A stretch of DNA of 64,000 nt from Microbacteriaceae bacterium (GTDB taxonomy: Bacteria; Actinomycetota; Actinomycetes; Actinomycetales; Microbacteriaceae), in assembly GCA_025464975.1 (NCBI GenBank), contig JAODMT010000006.1, forward strand, positions 82,780 to 146,779, in the 5' to 3' direction. This document shows, piece by piece, positions 8,260 through 16,847 of this stretch (position 1 is the first letter of the stretch; each line of letters opens with the position of its first letter). The position numbers were made by a program, and so were the translations under genes. Under the pieces are notes generated by a model. The model did no database searches, was not told where the DNA came from, and saw only the letters and a list, made by a program, of their open reading frames with translations.

Positions 8260-9258
8260 ATGACGATGCGAGATGACTCGGGGAAAATAGAGGAAGCTCC
8301 CTCGGATGACCGGGGCCCCCGGGAACCACGTCATGACGGGGGATCTTCGTTTTCGATCCTCGTGTCACACGGCGGCCGCGAGTTTCTTGTCACCGAACCG
8401 ATGGCGTCGATATTCGTCAGCCATGCGCGGGAGGCCATCGACCGCGGCGAGTCGGGGCTTGTGACGCTTGCCCATGCCCAAGGGGTCGAGCTGCTGCTCG
8501 TAATGCCTGGCACCCCCCTGAGCGTTACGGACATCGGCACCCAGCCCGGTCGAGTGGTTTGGGCGAACCCGAGCCGACCTGCGACAGCAGACGGCGCGAT
8601 CAAGCGCAGCAATCGAGATGGGTCGGCCACGTCACCGCTTCGCCAACGAGTTCTCGCCGCCGCCTATCCGGTGATCGTTCAGCACGGGGTGAAGGGGCTC
8701 GGCTGGGAAGACATCGAAGCGGCCGCCGGCGTCTCCCGCAAAGATGTCGAGCAGGAGTTCGGGTCACGCGACGAGGTAGTCAGGGAGTGCCTGGATATTC
8801 GCGAACGCGAGTGGACGCTCGGCAAGATCCAAGCTGGTGCGCGAGCTCGTGGGGGGACGCCCGAGGAGCGCCTGCTCGCTATCTTCGACGTGTTCGACGA
8901 GTGGTTCCATCGGGACGACTATGAGGCCTGCACGTTCATCAACGTCCTTGTCGAGATGGGCAAGAAGCATCCGCTGGGCAAGTCGAGCATCGAGCACCTC
9001 CAGACAATCCGTGGCATCATTGCCACCCTCGCCCGGGAAGCGAACCTGCGGAACCCGGAGGAGTTCGCGCTTTCGTGGCACGTCCTGATGAAAGGTTCGA
9101 TCATCAACGCCACCGAGGGGGATGCCGAGGCGGCCCTGCGCGCGAAGGACATGGGACGCGACCTCATCGACAGATTTCGGACCGATGGCACTCGTGTCGT
9201 CGAACCAGGCGGGGCGGGCGCCCGAAGTCATGACATAGACCCGCGCTGGGCGTTCTGA
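8260..9258 (+). CDS. TetR-family regulator with an extra N-terminal domain
   Basis: The start ATG at 8260 has GTGAGGAG about eight bases upstream, giving 332 residues. Residues 1-25 are charged. About 27-85 form a small separate module (HGGREFLVTEPMASIFV, then GVELLLVMPGT) that I do not recognise. A linker leads to a TetR HTH at about 128-175 (RQRVLAAAYPVIVQHGVKGL, then AAAGVSRKDVEQEFGSRDEV) and an all-helical TetR ligand/dimer domain of about 120 residues. Ordinary TetR proteins are about 200 residues, so this is a fusion. It sits beside pseudogenes, so its original target may have been lost. Confidence 0.8.
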   Translation: MTMRDDSGKIEEAPSDDRGPREPRHDGGSSFSILVSHGGREFLVTEPMASIFVSHAREAIDRGESGLVTLAHAQGVELLLVMPGTPLSVTDIGTQPGRVVWANPSRPATADGAIKRSNRDGSATSPLRQRVLAAAYPVIVQHGVKGLGWEDIEAAAGVSRKDVEQEFGSRDEVVRECLDIREREWTLGKIQAGARARGGTPEERLLAIFDVFDEWFHRDDYEACTFINVLVEMGKKHPLGKSSIEHLQTIRGIIATLAREANLRNPEEFALSWHVLMKGSIINATEGDAEAALRAKDMGRDLIDRFRTDGTRVVEPGGAGARSHDIDPRWAF

Positions 9259-9329
9259 CCCCAAGATAGTTACACAGACACTGCGCAGGCATCACCGGGG
9301 CATTCGAACGTTCCCGTCCTTGGTGAGTG

Positions 9330-9509
9330 TCAGGATCGAGCGCTGCCTCGTGGCCAGGACACGATGAGCAGTGTTGCTATTGGACCCAGAATCAGGGATA
9401 GCAGCCACCAGGTCCATCGGCTTCGCCCCTTCGACTCCGCGAGGCCGGCATTTACGAGCGTCAGGGCGAACCACCATCCGCCAATCGCTATCTGATTAGT
9501 TGCATCCAT
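9330..9509 (-). CDS. 59-residue two-helix membrane protein
   Basis: The frame MDATNQIAIGGWWFALTLVN ... to a TGA at 9330 encodes two hydrophobic helices (about 8-24 and 33-51) joined by a short charged loop (AESKGRSR). The pattern of WW near the first helix, NAGLAxSKGRS and SLxLGPIATLLIV matches small conserved actinobacterial membrane proteins that I recall only as hypothetical. No clear ribosome binding site is visible, so expression is less certain. The overlapping shadow frame in another register has no such features. Confidence 0.6.
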   Translation of the reverse strand: MDATNQIAIGGWWFALTLVNAGLAESKGRSRWTWWLLSLILGPIATLLIVSWPRGSARS

Positions 9510-9589
9510 GAGCTCATAGTTCCAGACATGCTCTTCGTTGGTCGAACGGTTGCCGTAGCGGGGCAGTTTCGTTTGTTGCAGTATGGGGC

Positions 9590-10225
9590 ATGAGATCCGA
9601 CCACCCCATCGCTGGAAATCCGTGGCCGCATGACATGATCATCCGGGTCGACGACGACCCGAACAACGTCAATGAACTTCTCTACATCCGCAGCGCGTGG
9701 CACCTTGCCGTGGACCTCGATATTCCAGAGCTCGACCCCGAACCTCAGCCCGGCAGTTCGTTACCACCGGCGGCAGCGACACTCGAAACATGGTCAGCGC
9801 GGTGGAAACGTGCGTGGCAGCGAGCGTGGGATTGGTATGGGATCCGTGATGCAGCCGTTCGTCCGACCTCACTATTGCTGCGCGAACTGACTCAACCCGA
9901 TCAGCCACTTCATCCGGCCATTCCTCCGTTTTGGAGCGCGGAGTATGGCCGCGACGGCGTCGACGATGCAGCGCTCGCAGCATGGCAACGACAACTTGAA
10001 CCGAGCCATCACTTGCCTTTTGAGGAGGAACCCGAAAGGAGATGCCTGCCGGCATTGATCTCGGCGTGGGAGACCGGACTTTTCACGATAGTGACACTTC
10101 CCTATTCCGGCTACTTTGCTCACCGCCTCTCGGAAACTCACCTCGCGGTCTCCAACGCCACCCGCGACAACGAAAGCTCCTACACCCGTGCGCTAGCAAC
10201 CCCGCTGCATTCGACTGTCCGGTGA
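9590..10225 (+). CDS. conserved-looking hypothetical protein
   Basis: The 211-residue protein is rich in Trp, Pro and acidic residues (for example MIIRVDDDPNNVNELLYIRS, then PPFWSAEYGRDGVDDAALAAW). It ends with a region like PALISAWETGLFTIVTLPYSG followed by ERHxxVS-like HLAVSNATR. There is no signal peptide, membrane helix or catalytic motif. Codon use looks coding throughout. The start could be 9590 or the internal ATG at 9635. Its strand and spacing suggest an independent gene. Function unknown. Confidence 0.6.
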   Translation: MRSDHPIAGNPWPHDMIIRVDDDPNNVNELLYIRSAWHLAVDLDIPELDPEPQPGSSLPPAAATLETWSARWKRAWQRAWDWYGIRDAAVRPTSLLLRELTQPDQPLHPAIPPFWSAEYGRDGVDDAALAAWQRQLEPSHHLPFEEEPERRCLPALISAWETGLFTIVTLPYSGYFAHRLSETHLAVSNATRDNESSYTRALATPLHSTVR

Positions 10226-10261
10226 GAGTTCGCTCGACGCTCGCGACGGAGCCCGCGACGG

Positions 10262-10445
10262 CTATTTTGCGAATTCGTTGGCCTGGGATGTGTGCTCGCC
10301 TAAGGCTCCATTAGCGACCAGAAGCGCGGCTCCCGGGAACGCCTTCAGGTCATCCGGCGCCGCTTGAACGCAAGTAAGGAGACCGGTCACGCCTACGTCG
10401 AACACCCGCTCGACGCCCTCGGCTATCGGCTCTTGCGCATCATGA
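10262..10445 (-). pseudogene. internal fragment of a short-chain dehydrogenase
   Basis: The minus-strand frame reads GVERVFDVGVTGLLTCVQAA, then AALLVANGALGE. This resembles the central Rossmann region of SDR enzymes (helix 4/5 and the strand before the catalytic Ser). Neither the Gly-rich N-terminal cofactor motif nor the YxxxK region is present, and the fragment runs into the end of the alpha/beta hydrolase gene. It is too short to be functional. Confidence 0.5.
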
Positions 10446-11135
10446 GACCTCTCCGAGAAGTTCACTGAGGGCTGTTGATGCGGCAGTTGGCTGCTCGTGG
10501 AAGACGAAGTGACCGGCGCCAGGAATGATGGTGAAATGGGCGGTCGGCATCGCAGCGGCTGATTCTCGGGCCTTTGCGACGGGGATGTAGCGGTCGTCAG
10601 CCCCATGGATGATTGCCGTGGGGCAGGTGATGGTCGGTAGCAGCGGCGTGAGGTCGGATCGATCAATGACGGCGCGCAGTTGCCGAAGGTACGCTTCCGC
10701 GCCGACCGTGGCTGCCATGGCTCGCCAGGTGGCGAGCATGTCCTGGTTCGTCTCGTTGTGCGGAGCTACAATTCCGGGGAAAGCGGCATCGACTAGAGCG
10801 TCGAATCGACCCTGCCCGATGAGCTCGAATTGCTTCTCCCGTGCCTGGGCCTCTTCCGGAGTGTCGGATCGCGCCTGCGTACTGACCAGCGCGAGAGCTC
10901 TGACACGTTGCGGAGCTTGCCGGACGACTTCCAGGGCGACGTAGCCGCCCATGCTCGTTCCTACGACGACGATTTCGTCTGGTGCTTCGCGCAGGATCCG
11001 CTCAGCCATCTCCGCGATGGTGTCGTCACGTCGGGTGTCGGCGATACTGACCTGGCCGTACTCCCAGAGGTCGTCGAGCACGGGTGCGTACACCCGCGGC
11101 GAGCACAGGAGCGGCGGAATGAGGACGATGTGCAT
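10440..11135 (-). CDS. alpha/beta-hydrolase fold protein
   Basis: The 231-residue protein has the nucleophile elbow GTSMGG (Ser near 79), a late Asp in HGADDRYIP and a His in GAGHFVFHEQP, forming a Ser-Asp-His triad. The start ATG at 11135 (MHIVLIPPLLCSPRVY) has GGAAAG upstream at suitable spacing; the longer frame begins with non-conserved sequence. It is probably cytosolic because no signal is present. Substrate unknown. Its 3' end touches the SDR remnant. Confidence 0.88.
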   Translation of the reverse strand: MHIVLIPPLLCSPRVYAPVLDDLWEYGQVSIADTRRDDTIAEMAERILREAPDEIVVVGTSMGGYVALEVVRQAPQRVRALALVSTQARSDTPEEAQAREKQFELIGQGRFDALVDAAFPGIVAPHNETNQDMLATWRAMAATVGAEAYLRQLRAVIDRSDLTPLLPTITCPTAIIHGADDRYIPVAKARESAAAMPTAHFTIIPGAGHFVFHEQPTAASTALSELLGEVS

Positions 11136-11323
11136 TGCTTTCAACTTTCCAGGGACTAAATGGGCGAGGACTGGACGCGAGCGGCTGCAGCCGTGGTGCC
11201 ATTCGACTGACATTCGTCGCCTGAGGCCGCTCCTTCTTGCGTCCCAATGTCTGAACGGTGAATCCGAGTACTCGACGTAGAACTCGTACACCGGCTTGAA
11301 AGTCAGGTCGTGACGTGCGTGCG

Positions 11324-11397
11324 TGGAGCGAGCGACGGGAATCGAACCCGCACTACCAGCTTGGGAAGCTGGAGTTCTGCCATTGAACTACGCTCGC
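11324..11397 (-). tRNA. tRNA-Gly(CCC)
   Basis: The minus strand folds as a cloverleaf. The acceptor stem is GCGAGCG/CGCTCGC (11391-11397 with 11328-11334), the D arm is AGTTCAATGG, the anticodon stem is CCAGC/GCTGG with loop TTCCCAA and anticodon CCC, and the T arm is GGGTTCGATTCCC. CCA is encoded at 11324-11326. It reads GGG glycine codons. Confidence 0.95.
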
Positions 11398-11449
11398 GTG
11401 ACCGCCCGTGAAAGCGGCACCTCGCAATACTAGCAATCCCGCGTTTGGG

Positions 11450-11455
11450 TAGGCT
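11450..11455 (+). promoter_or_regulatory. -10 box TAGGCT of a leaderless dcd mRNA
   Basis: TAGGCT is followed by exactly six bases and the ATG at 11462, so transcription should start at or next to the initiation codon. Confidence 0.55.
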
Positions 11456-11461
11456 CGGCGT

Positions 11462-12061
11462 ATGCTCCTCTCGGATCGCGACATCAAGGCCGAACTCGAC
11501 TCCCGAAGGATCGGCCTCGATCCCTACGACCCATCGATGATTCAGCCCTCGAGCATCGACGTTCGGCTCGATCGGTTCTTCCGGCTGTTCGACAACCACA
11601 AGTACCCGTTCATTGATCCGTCGATCGATCAGCCGGACCTCACGCGGCTAGTCGAGGCCGCTCCGGACCAGCCATTCATCCTGCACCCCGGCGAGTTCGT
11701 GCTCGGCAGCACCTACGAACTCATCACGCTTCCGGATGACGTCGCCGCGCGTCTCGAGGGAAAGAGCTCGCTCGGTCGGCTCGGCCTGCTGACTCACTCG
11801 ACGGCCGGATTCGTCGACCCGGGCTTCAGCGGTCACGTCACGCTCGAGCTCAGTAACGTGGCCACCCTGCCGATCAAGCTCTGGCCCGGCATGAAGATCG
11901 GCCAGCTCTGCTTCATCCGACTCACCTCGGCCACCGAGAAGCCGTACGGCTCGGCCGAATACAGCTCCCGCTACCAGGGACAACGTGGACCGACCGCATC
12001 CCGATCGTTCCAAAACTTCCACCGAACCGACCTCACTCGGGACGAAAGCCTGCTGGAGTAG
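11462..12061 (+). CDS. dcd: dCTP deaminase
   Basis: The 199-residue trimeric enzyme converts dCTP to dUTP, or directly to dUMP in bifunctional actinobacterial forms, and supplies thymidylate synthesis. The conserved start [12 protein letters not shown], the nucleotide-binding block [10 protein letters not shown] (about 100-109) and [19 protein letters not shown] with predicted catalytic Glu129 are all present. Length matches actinobacterial Dcd. Whether it has the dUTPase activity cannot be decided from the sequence alone. It appears monocistronic with a leaderless promoter. Confidence 0.97.
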   Translation: MLLSDRDIKAELDSRRIGLDPYDPSMIQPSSIDVRLDRFFRLFDNHKYPFIDPSIDQPDLTRLVEAAPDQPFILHPGEFVLGSTYELITLPDDVAARLEGKSSLGRLGLLTHSTAGFVDPGFSGHVTLELSNVATLPIKLWPGMKIGQLCFIRLTSATEKPYGSAEYSSRYQGQRGPTASRSFQNFHRTDLTRDESLLE

Positions 12062-12086
12062 GCCCGCAACTGAGTAAATAGCGGGT

Positions 12087-12629
12087 TTAGGCTCCGAGCT
12101 GCTCCAGCTGCCAGCCGAGCCAGGGGCTGAAGGCGAACGGGGCGTCTGTGACCGCGGAGTGCAACCGGTGCGGCTCGAACCACACGAAGTCGCCCACCTC
12201 TTGCGGATTGGCGAGCACCGGGCCGCTCGCCACCGCGCGGTAGACCGGGCAGATCTCGTTTTCCACGATGCCGGACGCGTCGATCGCGCGGTATCGGAAG
12301 TCGGGCAGCACCAACTCGATCGAGTCGAGGGACATGCCAAGCTCGAAGGCCGCCCGACGCCGGACGGCGGCCTCGAGCGACTCCCCGGGCAGCGGGTGCC
12401 CGCAGAACGAGTTGGTCCAGACGCCCGGCCAGGTGAGTTTGCCGAGCGCACGCCGGGTGACGAGAACTCTCCCCAGCGAGTCATAGACGTGGCAGGAGAA
12501 AGCAAGGTGCAGAGGGGTGTTTGCGCCGTGCACAAGGACCTTGTCGGCGGTGCCGATCGGCGCTCCGGACTCGTCAAGCAGGACGACAAGTTCCGTTCCG
12601 GGCTTCGCACGTCCTTCGGTGGTGTTCAT
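12087..12629 (-). CDS. idi: isopentenyl-diphosphate isomerase, type 1
   Basis: The 180-residue Nudix-fold enzyme interconverts IPP and DMAPP, the C5 precursors of carotenoids and menaquinone. It shows TNSFCGHPLPGE with the active-site Cys and ENEICPVYRA with the catalytic Glu, plus RRRAAFELGM of the Nudix helix. It is divergent from crtB with about 120 bases between starts, so the two may share a regulatory region. It fits the carotenoid cluster that follows. Confidence 0.95.
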   Translation of the reverse strand: MNTTEGRAKPGTELVVLLDESGAPIGTADKVLVHGANTPLHLAFSCHVYDSLGRVLVTRRALGKLTWPGVWTNSFCGHPLPGESLEAAVRRRAAFELGMSLDSIELVLPDFRYRAIDASGIVENEICPVYRAVASGPVLANPQEVGDFVWFEPHRLHSAVTDAPFAFSPWLGWQLEQLGA

Positions 12630-12748
12630 GAGTGTCCGTTAGCCTGAGGAGGTGCCCGGCCATGGCCCGAGGTCCCGTTCGGTGAAGGGCGGATCCACGG
12701 GTGGGACCGTGCTGACTGGTATTGCCAGCCTACCGATGCTCACGCAGA

Positions 12749-13636
12749 ATGGCGGGTGTGCGCGTGACAAGCCCAACGCTGTATGACCGGATCGCCGAGG
12801 AAACGGCGAGCGTGATCATCCGCCGGTACTCCACCTCTTTTGGCCTCGCGTCTCACTTGTTTTCCTCCGATGTTCGGCGGCACGTTGAGAACATCTACGC
12901 CCTCGTTCGCATCGCCGATGAGGTCGTTGACGGCGGCGCACGAGGCGCAGGGCTCGACGCACTGGCCGCGGCGCGGGTACTCAACGAATTCGAGAGGGAC
13001 ACCGAGGCCGCCATCAATGACGGCTACAGTGCCAACCTCGTGATCCATGCCTTCGCCCGCACCGCCCGGGAGATCGGGTTCGGCGCCGAACTCACCCGGC
13101 CATTCTTCGAATCGATGAGGATGGACCTCCAGCTGAGTGAACATGATCAGAGCAGCTTCGACGCCTACGTCTATGGCTCGGCCGAGGTCGTCGGACTCAT
13201 GTGCCTGCGGGCGTTCTTGCAGGACCGGGAGACCGCTCCAGGCGAAGTCGAGCGCCTCGCTAGCGGGGCGCGACGGCTCGGCGCGGCTTTTCAGAAGGTG
13301 AACTTTCTGCGCGACCTTTCCGCCGACTTCACGGCGCTTGGCCGCAGCTACTTTCCGGGAGTGAGTGTGAGCTCGTTCAGCGATTCCGACAAGAACCGGT
13401 TGCTCGATGACATCGACGCCGACCTCCGCGAGGCGGCGGCGGTCGTGCCGGCGCTTCCGCGCTCGTCCCGCCGGGCCGTCGCCGTCGCCTACGGGATCTT
13501 CTCCGAACTCTCGGCCCGGTTGCGCCGCACCCCGGCCGAACTCTTGCTCCGGTCCCGGGTTCGGGTCCCCAATCCGGTGAAGCTGCGCATCGCGGCCGAT
13601 GCGATGGCGGGGCGCATCCCCGGGGCGGCGACATGA
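12749..13636 (+). CDS. crtB: phytoene synthase
   Basis: It joins two geranylgeranyl diphosphates into phytoene, the first committed C40 carotenoid step. The 295-residue protein has the first Asp-rich motif ADEVVD (near residue 61), the tyrosine-containing YALVRIAD, YGSAEVVGLMCL and the second motif NFLRDLSADFTALGRSYFP. Start 12749 removes nine unlikely residues; a GTG a few codons later is an alternative. Its stop overlaps the crtI start by four bases. Confidence 0.95.
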   Translation: MAGVRVTSPTLYDRIAEETASVIIRRYSTSFGLASHLFSSDVRRHVENIYALVRIADEVVDGGARGAGLDALAAARVLNEFERDTEAAINDGYSANLVIHAFARTAREIGFGAELTRPFFESMRMDLQLSEHDQSSFDAYVYGSAEVVGLMCLRAFLQDRETAPGEVERLASGARRLGAAFQKVNFLRDLSADFTALGRSYFPGVSVSSFSDSDKNRLLDDIDADLREAAAVVPALPRSSRRAVAVAYGIFSELSARLRRTPAELLLRSRVRVPNPVKLRIAADAMAGRIPGAAT

Positions 13637-15258
13637 GCGCCGTCATCGTGATCGGTGGCGGCATCGCCGGCCTCGCATCGGCCGCGCTGCTCGCCCGGGA
13701 GGGGCACGCCGTGACCGTTCTCGAGCAGCAGCCCGAGGTCGGCGGCCGGGCCGGGTCGTGGGAGCACGAGGGATTCCGATTTGACACCGGGCCGAGCTGG
13801 TATCTGATGCCGGAGGTGTTCGACCACTTCTTCCGTCTCCTCGGAACCAGCGCCGATGAGCAACTGCATCTTGTGACGCTGGATCCGGGGTACCGCGTTT
13901 TCTTCGAGGGGCGAACCGAGGCCGTAGACATAGCGGCGAACCGTGAAGAAAATCTCCAGCTGTTCGAGAGGATTGAGCCGGGATCGCGGCGGCGGATGGA
14001 GAGGTATCTCGAGTCGGCGCGGGACACCTACCGGATGGCGAAGGAGAGGTTTCTGTACTCGACCTTCGCGGACATCCGCCCCCTATTGCGCAAGGATGTT
14101 CTCGGCCGCGCCGGCGCGCTGAGCAGCCTGTTGCTCCGGCCGCTCGCGAGCCTCGTCGAGCACACCGTTCGGGACGAACGCCTCCGGCAGATACTCGGAT
14201 ATCCGGCCGTCTTCCTCGGATCGTCCCCGTACCTCGCCCCCAGCATGTATCACCTCATGAGCCACCTCGATCTCGAGGGCGGCGTGCTCTACCCGATGGG
14301 CGGATTCTCCCGGCTCATCGGCAGCATCGAGTCATTGGCGATCGCGGAGGGGGCGCGGGTGATTACCGGCGCGACCGTCACCTCCATCCGGGTGCATCGC
14401 ACGGAAGCGGCCCGGGGTCGCGCGACCGGCGTCGAGTACACCGATGCCACGGGCCAGCGGCGCGTTCTCGACGCCGACATCGTGGTGAGCGCCGCCGACC
14501 TGCATCACACCGAGACCGAGCTTCTTCCCGCGACCTTGCAGAGCTACCCGGATGCCTACTGGGCCGCGAAAGTCCCCGGCCCGAGCGCCCTCGTGCTCTA
14601 CCTCGGCGTGCGCGGAGAGCTCCCGGAGCTCGAGCACCACACCCTGCTGTTCGCCCGCAACTGGCGGGCCGGCTTCGACAAGATCTTCCCGTCGAGGCGG
14701 TCTCGGGCGAGCGGAAATCTCGGCAGCATCCCGTCGCCGCCCTCGCTCTACGTGTGCAAGCCGAGCGGGATCGACCCGTCGGTCGCCCCGGCCGGGTTCG
14801 AGAGCCTGTTCGTGCTCGTGCCGATCCCCGCGGACCCGTCGATCGGCAGCGGGGGCCTCGACGGCGGCGGGGATGCCGCGATTGAAGCGCTTGCCGACCG
14901 GGTGATCGAGCAGGTCGCCGACTGGGCCGACATCCCGGACCTGGCATCGAGGGTGACCGTGCGGCGAACGGTCGGACCCGGCGACTTTTTCCGCGATCTG
15001 AATTCATGGCGCGGCACGGCGCTCGGACCGGCGCACACCCTCAACCAGAGTGCGATGCTCCGCGCGGGAAACAAGAGCAAGCGGGTGGAGGGTCTCTACT
15101 ACGTCGGCGGTTCGACCATTCCGGGAATCGGGCTGCCCATGTGTCTGATCAGCGCCGAGGTGCTTGTTAAACGCCTGCGCGGCGACACCTCGACGGGGGC
15201 GCTGCCCGAGCCGCTCGAGCGATCCGGGTCGGCCCCAGTCGCGCCCCCCACAGCCTGA
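13633..15258 (+). CDS. crtI: phytoene desaturase
   Basis: The 541-residue FAD enzyme desaturates phytoene to lycopene. It begins with the dinucleotide-binding motif VIVIGGGIAGLASAALL and GGRAGSWEHEGFRFDTGPSW, and ends with the family signature YYVGGSTIPGIGLPMCLISAE. Length and order are typical. It overlaps crtB by four bases and crtYe by one base, so crtB-I-Ye-Yf-Eb reads as one translationally coupled operon. Confidence 0.96.
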   Translation: MSAVIVIGGGIAGLASAALLAREGHAVTVLEQQPEVGGRAGSWEHEGFRFDTGPSWYLMPEVFDHFFRLLGTSADEQLHLVTLDPGYRVFFEGRTEAVDIAANREENLQLFERIEPGSRRRMERYLESARDTYRMAKERFLYSTFADIRPLLRKDVLGRAGALSSLLLRPLASLVEHTVRDERLRQILGYPAVFLGSSPYLAPSMYHLMSHLDLEGGVLYPMGGFSRLIGSIESLAIAEGARVITGATVTSIRVHRTEAARGRATGVEYTDATGQRRVLDADIVVSAADLHHTETELLPATLQSYPDAYWAAKVPGPSALVLYLGVRGELPELEHHTLLFARNWRAGFDKIFPSRRSRASGNLGSIPSPPSLYVCKPSGIDPSVAPAGFESLFVLVPIPADPSIGSGGLDGGGDAAIEALADRVIEQVADWADIPDLASRVTVRRTVGPGDFFRDLNSWRGTALGPAHTLNQSAMLRAGNKSKRVEGLYYVGGSTIPGIGLPMCLISAEVLVKRLRGDTSTGALPEPLERSGSAPVAPPTA

Positions 15259-15596
15259 TGCCCCTCGTCTACCTCCTGGCGCTCGCCGTTGCGCTCACCG
15301 GAATGACGGTGCTCGATCGCCGATTTGGGCTGTTTTTCTGGCGGGATGCGCGCCGCGCCGCAATCGTTCTGGCCTGCGGTGTCGCGTTCTTCCTTACCTG
15401 GGATGTCTTCGGCATCGGTCTCGGCATCTTCTTTCGCGGCGAGACGTCGTTCACGACCGGGCTCCTGATCGGGCCGGAACTGCCGGTGGAGGAGATCCTG
15501 TTCCTCGCCCTGCTCTGTTACCTGACCATGAATTCGGTCGGCGCCCTCCGCCTCGTGCGCGAGGCTTCGAGGGCTACCGACGGGGAGCGATCGTGA
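15258..15596 (+). CDS. crtYe: C50 carotenoid epsilon-cyclase subunit Ye
   Basis: The 112-residue membrane protein has three predicted helices and the lycopene-cyclase-domain signature GPELPVEEILFLALLCYLTM. With its partner it forms the heterodimeric cyclase that cyclises C50 flavuxanthin-type intermediates to decaprenoxanthin-type pigments in actinobacteria. ATG at 15258 overlaps the crtI stop by one base; its own stop overlaps the GTG of crtYf. Confidence 0.9.
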   Translation: MPLVYLLALAVALTGMTVLDRRFGLFFWRDARRAAIVLACGVAFFLTWDVFGIGLGIFFRGETSFTTGLLIGPELPVEEILFLALLCYLTMNSVGALRLVREASRATDGERS

Positions 15597-15910
15597 GCTA
15601 TTGGGCGCTCAACGCGATCTTTCTCGGCATCGTGGCCGGCATGGGATGTCTCGCGCTCATCCGGTCCCGTCGCGGTGGCGGAATGCCAATTGTGGCCGTC
15701 ATCGGGGCGCTCGGGATCCTGTTGCTTGCGACGGCCATCTTCGACAACGTCATGATTGGGGTCGGCCTCGTCGACTACGACCCGAGCAGAATCTCCGGCG
15801 TCTATGTGGGCCTCGCCCCGATCGAGGATTTCGCCTACCCGCTCGCCGCGGCCGTGCTGCTGCCGTCGCTGTGGATACTGCTCGGGGGGAGGCGCGATGA
15901 CCGCCGCTAG
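15593..15910 (+). CDS. crtYf: C50 carotenoid epsilon-cyclase subunit Yf
   Basis: The 105-residue protein starts at GTG 15593 inside the end of crtYe (GTGA overlap). It has three hydrophobic helices and the paired domain motif GLAPIEDFAYPLAAAVLLPS, the partner signature of the crtYe PVEE motif. It should act only as a heterodimer with CrtYe in the membrane. The stop overlaps the next gene by 14 bases. Confidence 0.88.
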   Translation: MSYWALNAIFLGIVAGMGCLALIRSRRGGGMPIVAVIGALGILLLATAIFDNVMIGVGLVDYDPSRISGVYVGLAPIEDFAYPLAAAVLLPSLWILLGGRRDDRR

Positions 15911-16847
15911 GAGCATCCTGGTTTCCTCCCGCCCGCTGAGCTGGGTGAATACCGCGTTCCCGTTCGCCGCGGCCTATCTCGTGACCACGCGCGAGGTCGA
16001 TGTCCTCTTCGTCGTCGGAACCCTCTACTTCCTAATCCCGTACAACATCGCGATGTACGGGATCAACGACGTGTTCGACTACGAGTCAGATCTGCGCAAT
16101 CCGCGAAAGGGCGGAGCGGAGGGGGCGTTACTCGACCCGAGCGTTCACCGGATCATGCTGCTGGTAGGCGCGATCGCGAACGTCCCGTTCCTGATCTTCC
16201 TCATCGCCCTCGGCCGAGTGCCGTCCACGCTGGTGCTCGCGATCAGCGTCTTCGCCGTTGTCGCGTACTCCGCGCCGCGACTCCGGTTCAAGGAACGACC
16301 GTTTCTCGACTCGGTCACCTCGAGCACACACTTCCTGTCACCGGCGCTATTCGGGCTGGTTCTCGCCGGAGCCGTGCTGACTCCGCAGCTGGTGGCTCTT
16401 CTGGCCGCGTTCTTCCTCTGGGGCGTCGGCTCCCACGCCTTCGGGGCGGTGCAGGACATCGGGGCGGATCGGGACGCGCACATCGCCTCGATCGCGACCG
16501 TCATCGGAGGGCGGGCCACCGTGCGCCTCGCCTTCGCCTGCTATCTCCTCGCCGGGCTGCTGCTCCTGTTCACGGCATTCCCGGGCCAGCTCGCGGCCGT
16601 GCTCATGCTGCCTTACGCGGCCGGCGTGCTGCCATTTTGGCGCATCCGGGATGCCGAGGCGGAGCGCGCCAACCGTGGCTGGAAGCGGTTTCTTGCCCTC
16701 AACTTCGTCACCGGATTCCTCGTGACGTTGCTGCTCGTCTGGTACGTCATCCTGCCCACCGGGGGCGCCGGGGCGTCCGTCACCTGTTACTTCGGCTCGT
16801 ACGCCCCGGCGCCAAGCGGCGGTCTTGGCTGCCCGGATCGGGGTTAG
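15897..16847 (+). CDS. crtEb: lycopene elongase (UbiA prenyltransferase)
   Basis: The 316-residue UbiA-superfamily membrane enzyme adds two C5 units to lycopene to give a C50 chain. The first Asp-rich motif is NDVFDYESDLRNPRKGGAEG (near 57-76) and the second is QDIGADRDAHIAS. About eight helices follow the usual pattern. The ATG at 15897 lies inside crtYf. The last ~25 residues are non-conserved. It converges with and overlaps the AHSA1 gene by four bases. Confidence 0.92.
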   Translation: MTAARSILVSSRPLSWVNTAFPFAAAYLVTTREVDVLFVVGTLYFLIPYNIAMYGINDVFDYESDLRNPRKGGAEGALLDPSVHRIMLLVGAIANVPFLIFLIALGRVPSTLVLAISVFAVVAYSAPRLRFKERPFLDSVTSSTHFLSPALFGLVLAGAVLTPQLVALLAAFFLWGVGSHAFGAVQDIGADRDAHIASIATVIGGRATVRLAFACYLLAGLLLLFTAFPGQLAAVLMLPYAAGVLPFWRIRDAEAERANRGWKRFLALNFVTGFLVTLLLVWYVILPTGGAGASVTCYFGSYAPAPSGGLGCPDRG

